Assembly (NCBI GenBank): GCA_019095985.1
Contig: CM032662.1
Span: 7,533,961 to 7,597,960, forward strand
From: Streblospio benedicti
Taxonomy: Eukaryota; Annelida; Polychaeta; Spionida; Spionidae
Direction of reading: 5' to 3'
DNA: 64,000 nucleotides
The position numbers were made by a program, and so were the translations under genes. The notes beneath the pieces were generated by a model, which searched no databases, had not been told where the DNA came from, and was given only the letters and a program-made list of their open reading frames with translations. Position 1 is the stretch's first letter. Every line of letters begins with the position of its first letter. Below, in pieces: positions 1 to 11,800 of the stretch.

Positions 1-109
1 TATTGGGCATTTAGGTCCATATGATAAGTAACGCAATGTCCACATTCAGTGTATCCTGCTGTTTTACCAAGCTACTTTTACATTTTAAATAATAACATCC
101 ACATTACAG

Positions 110-3100
110 AGTGTCCAAGCAACTGCAAGGAATGCTCCAACACCGATGGCACCATGGGGTGCACTGAGTGTTCAGCCGGATACGCCCTCGACTCCTCCAA
201 TGGCGCATGCGTCAGTGAGTAGACAGCAGACATAATCATACCCATGCACACACAGACACATGCACCACCAGAAATATTGAGTGGAGTTTCTGAAAACGTC
301 GAGCACAACCAGTTGATTTCATGAGTTTTATGTGCTCAAATAGTTCACTGCGGTGCAAAGCATCGTCGGTTTTCACGACTTGATCACTCACACTGCCTTT
401 ACACGTCCATGTTCATATCAACTACCTATCTAGCTGTGACAGATGACGTTAGGTGTCAAGAAACCCATGAACATTAACTTTCTTTCCATTGGGCGGAAGA
501 TGGGGTTTGGGCTGCCAATATTCGACTCAGCTCATAGCTCGGTTGTTGTTGCCCGCTAAGCAGTGAACATACCGTTTAATAGGGGGAACGCCAGTAGTTA
601 TAGAACCTTACACAACCACATGGTTGTTGTGAATGGGGGAGGGGACAATGACTGCACTGTGGTCATAATGCACTCACCACGAAACTATGTATGACCATTG
701 CACACGTATCACCCGTAATCATGGCCATCATTCATATGGAAACTTGCCTGTCTGTTGCACAGAATGCCCGTCCAACTGCGAGAAATGCTCGGCCACCACC
801 TGTCAGGAGTGTAACAGCGGCTACGCGCTGGCCGCAGACCGCAAGTCGTGTGTGGTGTGCTCAACCGCCGCTTTCGCCAACTGCATCCAGTGCACCAACA
901 TGGACGCCTCGGACAAGGCCAACTGCACCATGTGCGGCTCGGGATATGTGCTGGAGGATGAGGAACAACACTTGTCATGCAAATGTACGTATTCCAGGAC
1001 AATTCTTTTTATGGGGGGTTGGTAGATATTTAAGGTAAAATACGTCTCACATCCCTCTTTTCTGGCTTTTTGTCTTCAGATTAAATAATTATTTAGATTT
1101 TTTTCCCGTATTATACCCCACATCCCTATTCCCCTTGTTCGGATTTCTTCCACATTGCATGTCCTTATAACCCAACCACCTCGCCATTAAGACCACCTGT
1201 GAAGATAGCCTCTTATGGTGTCCATTGTATTTACCCTTCACCCATAGGCTCGGCATAGATGCCAACTATTGCAGATGATAATAAAACTGGAGATTTCCAA
1301 CTTCATCAATTCTACTAAAACTGCACTTACAGCAAGGTTTTGAACTTTTGAGCTATTTTGACATCTCTAATAAAATCTAAAAATGAGACAAAATTTATTA
1401 GATATTGTGAAAGAAAAGTGGCCCAGATTACTGAGGCTAAAATAAGATGACTGCTTCGTAAAAGTCGGAGGTATAAAGCAGGCTATGATTGATTAAAGCT
1501 GCGAGGTTGGATAGCCTAATGTATCCAAGGCGGAAAGTGCATTGCGCAAGATTGATATAGGTGAAAACCGAAGTATGTAACCTGTTCTCGAGGGATTATT
1601 GTTACTAAAACTGCCTATGAGATAGCTAACACTGGTCGTGAGGTCGTGAGTTCGAATCCACGATCTTCCAAAACACCTAGATTCCCGATTATTTCCCACT
1701 ATCTGATTTAACTTAAGAAATGACGACCAAATAACCAACTACTTGATTCTGTTTGCAGCCACTGGGTCCCTGAGCTGTGGGACTGGCAGTGCCTACGACA
1801 ACGACGCTGAGTGTTCCACATGTGATAGTGGCTTTCAACTGACTGATGACCGCAAGTGTGCCAGTAAGTCACATTCCTACTTCATTAAAGCTTAACTGTA
1901 GTCAGTATCTGTGCATTATACTGTTGTTATTGGAAGTAGATATTTCTCAATGGCACTGGTGTAATCAAACTATGCACAAGCCTGTGACCAAAAAATACAT
2001 TATCTTAGGTACATATATACCAGTATTGGTCTCTCTCACAAATGCAGTCTTAAACATGTTTTCAAAATAATTAATCTTCTAGCTAGTATCTAAATTCCAT
2101 TGCATGTTTAAACACCAATGACATTCTGTTGAATGTGTGCCCGCAGTGAATAATTGGCGGTGTTTGCTGTTTTGACAGAAACTTGTTACTCCTGCGGTGA
2201 TCCTGAGGCAGGTACCTTTGTGCCATCCACCCAATGCACCATCCCCTCTGGCAATGCTACCGAAACGGACGCCAAACCCATCGCCTGCCTCAGTGGAGTA
2301 TGCTATGTAAGTTTTTTTTGTTTGTTTTTCATTTTTTTTGCTGTGTAAGTTACTAGGTTTTTGGAGCGGGTAGGGTGCGCTTTAGGGATGTCATGGGATT
2401 CGCGTAAAATAACACATCATATAATCAAAGTGATTTAAGAAGTTACCCTATTACACATGGCAATAATGTTTTATGTAATCGATGCAAGCATATGAGAAAT
2501 GATCAATAAGTGGGCCAATGACCTGGTGTAAATTGTAAAGTCGTGAGAGCAAGACTTGGATCAGGACCATAAACCACCACATTTACAATGTTTTGGGTCA
2601 TCAAATTTTAACTAGTGAAAAGCTACATATGTGAAATTCACTAATTCACTAAGACGGTGGGTATTATATAATCTGCTATATTTGCATCTATATTTCAGGC
2701 TGGGAGGAACGCGGCTGGAGAGGTGAACGCCGGATGCCAGCCAACGTCTCCAAACTGTGTGACCGGAGAGGGCGAGGTGTGCAATAGCCTTCCTGATGGT
2801 TCCCAGCTGTAAGTGGCAGCCAATACTACTATCCTTTCCATATCCGCCTATATCAAAGTATATTAGCAATCTAAAAGCAGTTTTACGAAGTACAGCAATG
2901 CTGATACACGCACATGTATATTGAATATCGTTGATTGAAATAATAGACTTAACTTGGCAGGTAGCATTTGTTATATTCAAACACTGGTTATATATTTAAA
3001 AATAGGATGCTATATATTTCACATTGCATTATAGACTGGAATAAAATTATAAAATTTAATTATAAAATTATAAATGGCATACCTCCCTATCTTGTGATTT

Positions 3101-3448
3101 GCTTTTTCTAATGTAACAGTACTTGCAAATAAACCATTTTGTAGATATGATAATGTAAGGATTAAGAATATTAGCAAAGTCAAACAACTGTAGTGTGAAA
3201 GAGAACAGATACCTAGTTCAGACTACATATAAAATTATTGCATTTGAACATGCTCATTAGAATCACAATATCCGTCTACAAGCATTCTCATCTGCGTGTC
3301 ATGTTGCAGGTGCAACCGCTGCTGCGATACTGACGACCTGTGTAACAAGTTTCTTGCTGAACTTGATGGCCACAACGACAATTCCGGAACCGACATGGCC
3401 GCCAGTCTGCTGATGCTTGCTGCCGCCGCCCTGCTGGCAACTTTCTAA
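110..3448 (+). CDS. Copy A (3' part): Cys-rich module / Ly6-like / GPI-anchored surface protein
   Basis: This is the 3' end of a multi-exon gene whose start lies outside the window. Six coding exons are visible: 110-214, 763-984, 1759-1863, 2179-2306, 2699-2808 and 3310-3448 (stop TAA). All have AG acceptors and GT donors, and all lengths fit the reading frame. The first two exons encode CxxC modules (CPSNCKEC..., CPSNCEKCSATTC...) and the third a shorter one. The last three form a 12-cysteine domain starting CYSCGDPEAG and ending CNRCCDTDDLCN, the CC....CN hallmark of Ly6/uPAR domains, with an NAT glycosylation sequon. A hydrophobic tail (about LLMLAAAALLATF) follows a small-residue stretch, as expected for a GPI attachment signal. 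The product is therefore probably an extracellular protein tethered to the membrane. Compared with copy B it is almost identical and shows no frame break. I do not recognise a named orthologue. Confidence 0.85.
1400..1690. repeat. Insertion specific to copy A, with tRNA-like B-box
   Basis: The intron at 985-1758 is about 290 bases longer than the matching intron of copy B (16491-16977). The extra sequence ends with a tRNA-promoter-like stretch: a GAGATAGCTAACACTGG A-box-like piece and a GAGTTCGAATCC B-box at about 1648-1660. This suggests a SINE-type insertion. I cannot see clear target-site duplications. Confidence 0.4.
2481..2587 (+). repeat. 3' fragment of tRNA-derived SINE
   Basis: This stretch matches the 3' part of the SINE at 44649-44977. 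It shares the block from GATGCAA.CATATGAGAAATGA through CCTGGTGTAAATTGTAAAG to ATAAACCACCACATTTAC. It lies in the intron between the first two Ly6-like exons of copy A and is absent from the matching intron of copy B. Confidence 0.7.
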
Positions 3449-4225
3449 ACTAAACATTTCAAACATTGACTTGTCTCACATAGACACTAAACTTGGTTGT
3501 CTCAACTTACTATAGGATAGTGACATTCAGTATTTACCTGGTGTGCTGTGATAGTGAATGAATATTATTGGCTGCAATATTTTTCCTCTTCAATTGCTTT
3601 TGTTTCATTAAAATTTGGCAACAATAATGTCCGTTCATTCTTTTTGTGTGATAGGCTAGTTTGCTGTGATATTGTATTAGTATGTGATGCAAATTTTTAC
3701 GTTTATATTTTTAAAAGAGACTCCTATTTATACTCCAGTTTGCTGTGATCATGAAGAGATGTTATTGGTGCAATTTGTGTGGACTCATTTGTTAATATTG
3801 AAAATAGCAACATTAACGCCTGTTCATTTTACATATCTTATTCTGTGATACAAATCTTTGACTGTGATAAACTATTTATATTGTATTGGATTTTGTTTTA
3901 ATTTTAAGAATTGATTGTGTTTTGCTATTTTATGTGAAAGACTATTTATTGCTGTAGATAGCTTACAAAATGGTTGGGGCAGATAATGTGATATTGTGGA
4001 TCCCTTTAAACATGCGGAACACATCGGCAATATCACATAATCCAGCTCATGATACTTTATACTGATTACAATACAACGGCTGTCTTCTGTTGCTCATGTA
4101 TGTAGTATTCAAACAGTATGCTGGTCATACTACAAGAATATTGTTCCTTGAGTAATACGCACTTGACTTGAAGGCTAGTTAGTTGTACATGAAGTGAATA
4201 AAGTAGACTGACCAAATGTATCTTG
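3449..4225 (+). other. 3' UTR and poly(A) signal of copy A
   Basis: About 750 bases follow the stop and run to AATAAA at 4197-4202. The UTR contains an imperfect internal duplication (about 3541-3660 and 3728-3850), both halves carrying TTGCTGTGAT-type motifs. It also contains a stem-loop (arms about 3984-3997 and 4026-4040). The same layout recurs in copies B and C, so it belongs to the transcript and is not a chance repeat. Homology to the flank of copy B continues past the poly(A) site to about 4450. Confidence 0.75.
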
Positions 4226-5069
4226 TCCTTCTTTTTTAACACATAAATATACAGTTCTGATCACCGCTTTAAGCATCATGCCTCCAATTCTGAATGGTAG
4301 TAATAAATCACACTTTCGCACAGAAATGTAAAAATACACTCCATAAAAAGCATATGTACCATGCAAATATTTGCAATTTATTTATAAAAATACATCAACA
4401 TAAATTTATTCCACATACAACATGGCTTCATTTGTTCCATGTGAAAAACATAAGACTATATCAAACGTATTGGCCTTAGCAAACGTTTGACCATGTGATG
4501 TCATTCCTATTTCCGAATGGCCAAAATCCATAAAGATCCATAACAGACAAAATCCATAAAGATATTCAGGTGCCTGCAGCTCATTAAAGATACCATCGCC
4601 ACTAAAAATCGCCTGAATGGGTCGCGGAACGCGGTGGGCACTTTGTGAAAGACATGACAAAACATGAAAATTATGATTTACGGGGAATTTTGAGAGAAAA
4701 GATAAAATGTAAGGGAAGGTTAGTTAGATTAAAGAGAACAGATAAAAGATGTCAATAAGTGCAGGATAAAAGCAGATGGGGGATTGTGGTCTTATACATG
4801 CGTTCTTTCATACGATTTTAGGACGTGTAATTTTTGTGCAAGTGTTTCTTGAAAAATACATGGCATATAAGGAACAATTGAGATTTTCGATCTCTAATTC
4901 TATACAGATGTGCACATTCATTTATTGTTTTACAGTATATTATATTTCTTGGATACAATTGAAGCTGATCGTTAAATTCTGTTAAAATAGCCTCAAAAAA
5001 AAATCCCAAAACAATCTAAAAATCGTAGTTATTTTTAACACTGATTTTGATGTTGTCTTGTAGGTGGTT
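4226..5069. other. Intergenic stretch
   Basis: Homology with the flank of copy B (about 14160 down to 13920) continues to about 4450 and then stops. The rest is AT-rich sequence in which I see no gene. A block near 4645-4690 resembles one at 8138-8180, and one near 4850-4872 resembles 39395-39412, pointing to a low-copy dispersed repeat. Confidence 0.4.
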
Positions 5070-5385
5070 TCATCATCAAATAACATTTTCATTTCCAACT
5101 TCCTTTTGAAATTGTTGCACTGATGGTTTCGTTGCTTTAGCTGTTAACGCCAGGTATGGAACACCTGGTAGCTGCCTTCTCAAGGTCATTCAACTTACTA
5201 AAGGCTGATCTGAATTCCAATAGTTTGTCCTTAGCGAATTCCCACCTAGGGACAACATGCACTTCATCTGTAGCTACTACAACAATTCTGTCCTTATTAT
5301 CTTCAATAAGTTTTAATCCTGCTCTTCATGTCCCGAACTCAGGACTTCCCAGCATCACATCTGTGAAATTCCCTTACTCTGGGGA
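5070..5385 (-). pseudogene. RecQ-like DNA helicase fragment (decayed)
   Basis: Read on the minus strand, this region gives a broken open stretch with RecQ-family helicase signatures in the right order. First comes GSPE, as in the conserved SPE of RecQ proteins, then IVVVATDEVHVVPRWEF. That second stretch corresponds to motif II (DEAH, here DEVH) followed by the usual V..W. Next come FRSAFSKL, like the family's FR..Y..L, and finally LALTAKAT, which corresponds to motif III LTATAT. In-frame stops and at least one frame change separate these pieces, and motif I (Walker A) is not seen. It is therefore a relic, or at best a single exon with errors. RecQ-like genes are multiplied in several invertebrate genomes, but I cannot tell which one this came from. 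Confidence 0.6.
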
Positions 5386-5589
5386 ATAAAAAACAATGGC
5401 TCGCGCGCCTCTGCATGCAACTGCATAAGGCTTAGAAGAGGCGTAATAATAATGATAATAACTGGAGGATTTTCTTCCATTTTGAGCTGATGTGGCACAA
5501 CTCATGTAAAAAATCATCTTAAATACCGTCATTTACTACTGGGGCTCGAGGGCTATGGATCGACTGTGGTGTGTGGTGTTCCAATTTAG

Positions 5590-5720
5590 ATATTTCTCCA
5601 AGTCTATCACATAGCCACTGCTGGGGACTCAAACTCTGGACAACTACAACTGTGGCTTGGGTTCGAGTCCTGGCCTATATATATAGACTTCGTGAAAGAA
5701 TAGACTATGCCACTGGGGGC
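5590..5720 (+). repeat. Possible tRNA-like repeat fragment
   Basis: A good B-box-like string, GGGTTCGAGTCC, lies near 5658-5669, downstream of a loosely A-box-like stretch. No tRNA cloverleaf can be drawn, so a SINE remnant is more likely than a tRNA gene. Confidence 0.25.
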
Positions 5721-5859
5721 ACCCTGCTAGGGTCTATGGACCCTGACTTACTAATACTGGGCATACGGTCCATTGCTACTCATTATAAGCATGGCCACAC
5801 AGTCCTCAGCTACACAATGTAAAATGTCAAACTCACAGAATAACTACAGTTTTGCTTTG

Positions 5860-5865
5860 TTTATT
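5860..5865 (-). terminator. Poly(A) signal of the Ig/EGF gene
   Basis: AATAAA on the minus strand lies about 107 bases past the stop codon at 5972, a normal spacing for a short 3' UTR. Confidence 0.55.
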
Positions 5866-5971
5866 TTTTACATTTATAAATTGCATGTCACACCATGTTT
5901 GGTGGTAACAAAGAAATGGCAGCATTTGAATGGACCAGGAAAAAATCTGTTTTGGTTGGTAGTAATGGCCG

Positions 5972-7230
5972 TTATTCTGGTGCATCATTTTGTATATCAG
6001 ACGGTGATGACTGTCCATGGCTGTGCTCAAACGCTGATGATTCTTCAGTGTACACATAATGGCTTGAGGTTTGCGAAATATTGAGCTCGTCAACACTATT
6101 GGAATGTTTGACACGGTTGATTAGGATGATCACAGCAGCAATGATTCCGCCAAGCAGGACTGCCCCTCCAATGACTGCTCCAACCGTTATACCAACACGC
6201 TGAGTTGACTCACGGGCCTCTGTGGTATTGGTGCCATAGCGCGTCTCACACATCTCTCCTGCATAACCAGTGGCACATTCGCAGTATGAAGAGCCTTCTT
6301 CATACCTGCACGTGCCTCCATTTTGACACAGGAGACATTCGCAGTGTGTGCCAGTGTAGTGCTCATTGCAGTTGCAGCGCCCCCTCTTGCAAGTACCTCC
6401 ATTAGCACATGGCTCCGGGTAGCATTCTTCTTCGCAAATAATAGTGATCAGTCTCTCTATCAATCTTCTTCCATAATGATTCATACCTCCGTTGATTGCA
6501 GTTGAATCACAGCCCTCAAATGTGTCGTAGTTTTCACATTGCTCAAGCCTGGCTTTCAGTTCAGTGTAGCCTACACCTGAGCACGACACTTCTTTCGTAA
6601 CCACTGGCATCCCTAGATCAAATCGTGTTCTATTCTTCTTCATTAAGTGTGCTTGAGAACGTAAACGGTTCCACTCCAAATTGACTTTCTCATACAGAGC
6701 AAGAGCACATTGTGGATAAAGGTCTGTGTAGCTGATGTTTATGTGGATTTTTACCGGGGGCACTCCCTTTATGTTGTACACGCCCTTTTCATTCTCCAAT
6801 GTTTCCCCTTCATATTCTACATATTATATATTTGCCAATCTGGTTTGTTTATGAAATAGACACACTGGCAGTGCGTATCTGAAATCTGCTGGCTCGCTGT
6901 CGATAAGATCTTGTCAATGACTCTGCAGCAGAATTGCCCTTGGTCATTTCTAGTGAAGGTTGGTATAGTTAAGGCTCCATCGTTTACTCTAAACCTCCCT
7001 TCTCCTTCGTTTTCAATAATACTCGTGTTTGTAACACTACCGTAAAAATAAACTGATGATCCATAAGTTCCTGTGTACCCCCGTTTCTTCCAATACCAAT
7101 TCAAGTTAAATTTTGTGGGCTTTTTGAATTCACAAGGAAGTGTAACATCTTTTACTCTATCTACGACGGTATAGTTTAGTATTCTGTCCTTGTTTATTTC
7201 TAGTTCGTGTAGTTGTGAACGATGAAGATT
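5972..7230 (-). CDS. Ig + two EGF + transmembrane protein, 3' exon(s)
   Basis: The minus strand encodes a type I membrane protein. In order, it has an Ig-like V-type segment (LPCEF...NWYWKKRG...DQGQFCC, about 7160-6900) and an unassigned 110-residue middle region with four cysteines (about 6800-6450). Two canonical six-cysteine EGF repeats follow (CYPEPCANGGTC...; CLLCQNGGTC..., about 6425-6240). A 25-residue glycine/isoleucine-rich transmembrane helix lies at about 6200-6115. A 50-residue cytoplasmic tail with a YVYTEE tyrosine motif ends with TAA at 5972-5974. A strong acceptor (CTGTTTCAG) sits just upstream of 7230, so 5' exons, including the signal peptide, are missing or unseen. Between the Ig part and the rest the frame changes near 6800-6850. 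A 47-base GT...AG stretch could be a tiny intron, or this is a one-base error. The layout resembles neuregulin-type ligands or adhesion receptors, but orthology is unproven. Confidence 0.7.
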
Positions 7231-7339
7231 CTGAAACAGGAGCAAGTTGATAATCATGTATTCTGACACTGATCTGCTAATATGCGGAAAAATGTGTATT
7301 GAGCGCCGTGACGTGGCATTTTGTACAGTAGATGGCATT

Positions 7340-8290
7340 ATGGTAGAATAGACCTTATGTTTTGTCGTTTAAATCACATGAGCGCATGCAATTTCTTACA
7401 TAAATTTTTTGGTATCGATAATTGTGCAGTTTAAATGAATGCAGTCACTCATTATCAAAATGCCCATAGATTTGCTAAAGTGATATAGAGATTTCAACAA
7501 AGAAAATACAGTGTACGTATTTACGTTCAGCGCAGCAATTTCAAAGTCACGGCGTATTTTACGTTTTTGTCAAAGTCACGTAGCATTTACGTGTGACGTA
7601 TTTGGTAGGTACGTTCAGCTTTAGTCACGATCAACCAGACTTCAGTCGCAAATAGATAGACAGAATTATTACTATACATGAAATTAATCTAAACAGTGTC
7701 AGATCAGTTGTAGATGGTTTTGAGCGCATCAATACGGAGGAAGGCACATGCCATTGCAATTACATTGTACGAATAAAGTGTGAGCAATTTAGTTCACGTT
7801 GGCTAAAACGTGAAAAAAGATCCCGTGTTTTGGACATCCTTGCCTATGGCAATTGATTGCACTCATATCAACCAGCTCATAACTTTAATATTAATAGCAA
7901 TAAAACCATTTTTATCAAGAGAACGCGCCTTTGAAACCCATCTTTCTTATTCCGAATCCTTCATAAAGAAACCACCATGAGCCTATAAAAAGACGACCCC
8001 TCTATCGAGACCACTTGAGGCCAGCCAATGGTCTTGGTTGAGTGGGTCTACTGTATCGGCCAGTGACTGAAGTTGTCAATATCAGTTGTATATCATATCT
8101 ATGCTAACTCATCTACTTGATACATGGTGGGGACTTTTAAAAGACACGACACAATATGAAATTATGATTTACGGGCACCGTGCATTAGAATTTTGATTTT
8201 CTAAGGTTGTACATGTATTTAAGTGTTTTATATATATACTTTTACTGTGATATGGCGGAAACTCATCGTTAGTTTTAGAAAAGATTGTTA
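7340..8290. other. Intergenic / upstream flank
   Basis: I see no clear exon. A block at about 7990-8060 (CTATCGAGACCACTTGAG... to GTGGGTCTACTGTA) belongs to the same dispersed repeat seen near 12080 and 63100-63345. The contig ends at the gap. Confidence 0.35.
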
Positions 8291-8390
8291 NNNNNNNNNN
8301 NNNNNNNNNNNNNNNNNNNNNNNNNNNNNNNNNNNNNNNNNNNNNNNNNNNNNNNNNNNNNNNNNNNNNNNNNNNNNNNNNNNNNNNNNN
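8291..8390. other. Assembly gap (100 N)
   Basis: A run of exactly 100 N is the usual placeholder for a gap of unknown size between scaffolded contigs. It separates the contig with copy A from the contig with copy B. Confidence 0.98.
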
Positions 8391-8884
8391 GCATATTGTT
8401 CACCATGTATATGGTGGTCGAATCTGTGTTGGTGTTGTTGACAGTATCGCTTAGCGTGAAAATTAGGGGTTGCCTAAACTGCAAATCACATCTGGTCGCA
8501 GTGGTGAGTGGAAATGGATATATAACAAAATTCAGGGTAACAAATTTGAGATTTGCTCGAGGGTATATGACAAAATTACAAATACCCCCAGTCAGTGTTA
8601 AGGATATCACCACCAGCTGTGGGTTGGTAACCAAGGTCTCACTGTCTTGGGCAAAGGATCTACGCTTCCAATATTTGGGAAGTAACCATGAGCTCGCGCC
8701 TCCTACAAGTTTCATGGCTTACAGACATAGGGCTCGTAATCTTGCTGGGCTGATACACAGGAGAAGCTCTACGGATATGGTAGTCAGCGCTACCATAGAC
8801 AAGATTTGCAGTTGCCGGGCGGGCGAACCAGATGGACAGGACAATGCCATAAGGAACGCCCAGCTAGAGTCCACAAAATTATAA
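8391..8884. other. Unassigned open stretch
   Basis: The + strand stays open for 165 codons, and the minus strand for about 108 codons (8715-8391). Base composition is less AT-rich than the surroundings. Neither translation shows a family I recognise. Two short repeats (minus-strand FVIYP twice) suggest repeat-derived sequence, so I do not call a gene. Confidence 0.2.
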
Positions 8885-11800
8885 TCAGAACCGATTCAAT
8901 AAAATGATTTTACAAGGCTTGATTTTTTTAATAAAAAAATCCAGCATTGGCATGGCATGATTTTGGGGACATGTTTATTGAAAATCGTTTTTGAATTTTT
9001 TTAACAAAATTGCTGTTGGGAAAATTGCAAAAAATGAATAAGGTATAAGTAAAACAAATAAATTAAGTAATGAACTGCAGAAATGACGAGAAATAACAAG
9101 TGATAGAAAAAGAAAGAATGAAAGTCGATATGGATCAGGTGCTAACTCTTATACTCAGTTTCAGATATCGCTGAAGGAGGGAGTCTCCGCCCCAGGCAGA
9201 TACCCCACCTCGGATGACCCCATGACCTCTGATCGCACCAACCCGCGCTCCGCACCCGGGTAAACCAAGAAGTCAACCCCTTCAAACGAAAAGGGACAAG
9301 CTAGAATGTATAACAACAGACAATGAGGAACAAACAATATTCCCATCACAAGACTCGGTTGAGACAATTACACAATAAAAGGAAATGCGCGACCAAAACA
9401 GGGCGTCAGAGAACAGTGCTCCAGGACAGGGGCAGCGGGGATGGAGTCGCCCTCCACAAAGCAAATCTGAAAAAGACTATAGTAAAGACAAAGCAGGCTA
9501 AGGACACAATGCACTCGGAAGGACATAGCAGACTCCATATTAACTTATACTATATTACACTAGTAGACGTCAAAATAGGACTTTATTATTTTTCGGATAT
9601 AAGGCAGCAGAAAAAGAAAAAAACAACAACAACAAGAACTAACAAAAATGCGACCACATGCTGCATACCATATATCACAAATCTTATATATTAATAAAAC
9701 CAATCAGTTAAGCTGGAAGGTTGCTGGGACATGGAATAAGTCCAGCCCTTTGTCTAGAAGCCTACAACACCAAAAACAGCAGTCTGATCACTGTAATCCT
9801 TATAAAGCTAGCTGCAGAGCTCTGCTCTGAGCCTTTGTACAAAAAAGAATACAAGCCTCTCTCCGCGTTGTACCACAATATATTTTCTAGTAAAGAAATT
9901 TTTTACAGAATGCACAAATTGTCGACAGTGTCACAAGTAGCCCTCTCTAGTATCTAGACTTCTAATTAAATAATCCATGGCTTGTATGTGACAAAATGAT
10001 GAATCGTTGATAGTATAAAATTACAACTTGTGCCATTGAATCATGAAAAAGGAAATAAAACTGCATAGACTATGCCATAGACATGAACTAATTTTCGAAA
10101 ATGAAGAGAAAATGTAGCTAGGACAAAGTAGATTGTACTTGTACGCCAACAAATGAAATAGAAGAAATACTTTTAAGTAGCAGACAGAATTAGAATTCAG
10201 GAACAACTGAATTTGTTATCTTCTATGACCTAAACTACCAATAGCACAATTCGGCCATACACACAATTCAGCTGTGTTTTGAACATTTTTATTTCACAAC
10301 AGTATTAATTATCCACAACTACATTAATTAATGGGAATTACAAATTTTTCACCCAGTTCAAATAATGAAAATATCTTGTCTTTAAGATTTTGACTTGAAC
10401 ACATGATATACTTGTCTCAGTATTTGAAACAACACCGGAATTGTGTGTGTGACCAAATTGCTCAATTGGTGCTGTAGGTTTCCAAGTGTAAAAATATGTT
10501 AAATACAATATGTAATAAATTTGTTGCTTACATCGTTGATTAAACTATGATGTAGATATATTTATATTAGCATTTGATGATGTATGGTGCAGACTTAACA
10601 CTTTTGATCATGGATTGATTAATGAAATCTAATTTACACTGTCCTTATGAAACCGAGCACTTGTTCTGCACTGGTATTGGTTGAGTTGTGTAGCGTTTTT
10701 ACTGTTTGAAAACAACGAGAGTTTACTATACAAATCACTACGACCAACTTTATTAAATAAAATTACATGTTACATAAACAAATCTATACATTAAAAATAT
10801 ATACATTAAACACGTTAAATACACTGTATATATTAAATTATAACTTATTATCACATATATAAATAAAGTTCCAAATAGTTCATCTATAAAACCATTTAAC
10901 ACACAATAAAATAAAAATATACCTGTTTGAAAGCAACGAGAGTTTACTATACAAATCACTACGACCAACTAAAGATTTGGCGGCAGTACCTGCTTAAATA
11001 CCGTTGTTTCAAACAGGGATTAAACAGTACCTATTAGTCATATTATATTAAACGAATATCAAACGTGGATTTTGTACAGTGCGAAAATCGCAAACTGCTA
11101 CATTAGACATACCATCTAAATGACCATAGGCTTTTAGAAATAAAAATTGTCAATATTTTTGGAGTCGGATTTTACATATATATGAACTTGCATTGGAATT
11201 TCATTCTGATTTCAATGGTCTTTGATTTGGTATGTTCTGACCTTTCTCCAATGTAGAAAACAATGTTTAGTGTATATTTTGGCACACGTGTCAATTGGCA
11301 CACGTGTCAAATTGGCCCCATCTGTCATGGGCCTAGTTTTCTTTTTTATGGTGTTCAAAGTTTCAAGCTAAGTACAGTTTACTTAAAGGAGTCTTATAGG
11401 CATACAAATGAAACTATTGGAATTATGCTACAATACAAAATGTTCATGCCATCACGTTATAATGTTTGCAATATTTCTGGTGTGAAATTAGTAAAATATG
11501 TAATGAGTAATCAGCTGTGATAATAAAATGCTTGAGTTAATCGTTTAATTTATCTTTTAATATACTGTAAAACTAGAAATGTTTGCGCACGATTTAATCA
11601 AAAATTTCCTACCCACCTCACCCAAGTTAGAATTCAATTTCTAGCAATTCATACAACAAATTCATACAACAAATTCTTAGGCACATGCGTGCCTGTACGA
11701 TGACTATGTCATATACTATTATTCTATATATCGAAGTTTAGACCTAAGTTATACATTTGTTTGACTTTGATGATATAGTTTGAGTTTTAAACTTCCTTTC

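Noticed and set aside
8285-8884. 199-codon frame across the first gap
   Set aside because: Its start lies in or before the N run, both strands are open, and the translation matches no family I know.
9160-9480. GC-richer patch with several short frames
   Set aside because: No coherent protein, RNA fold or repeat end could be recognised.
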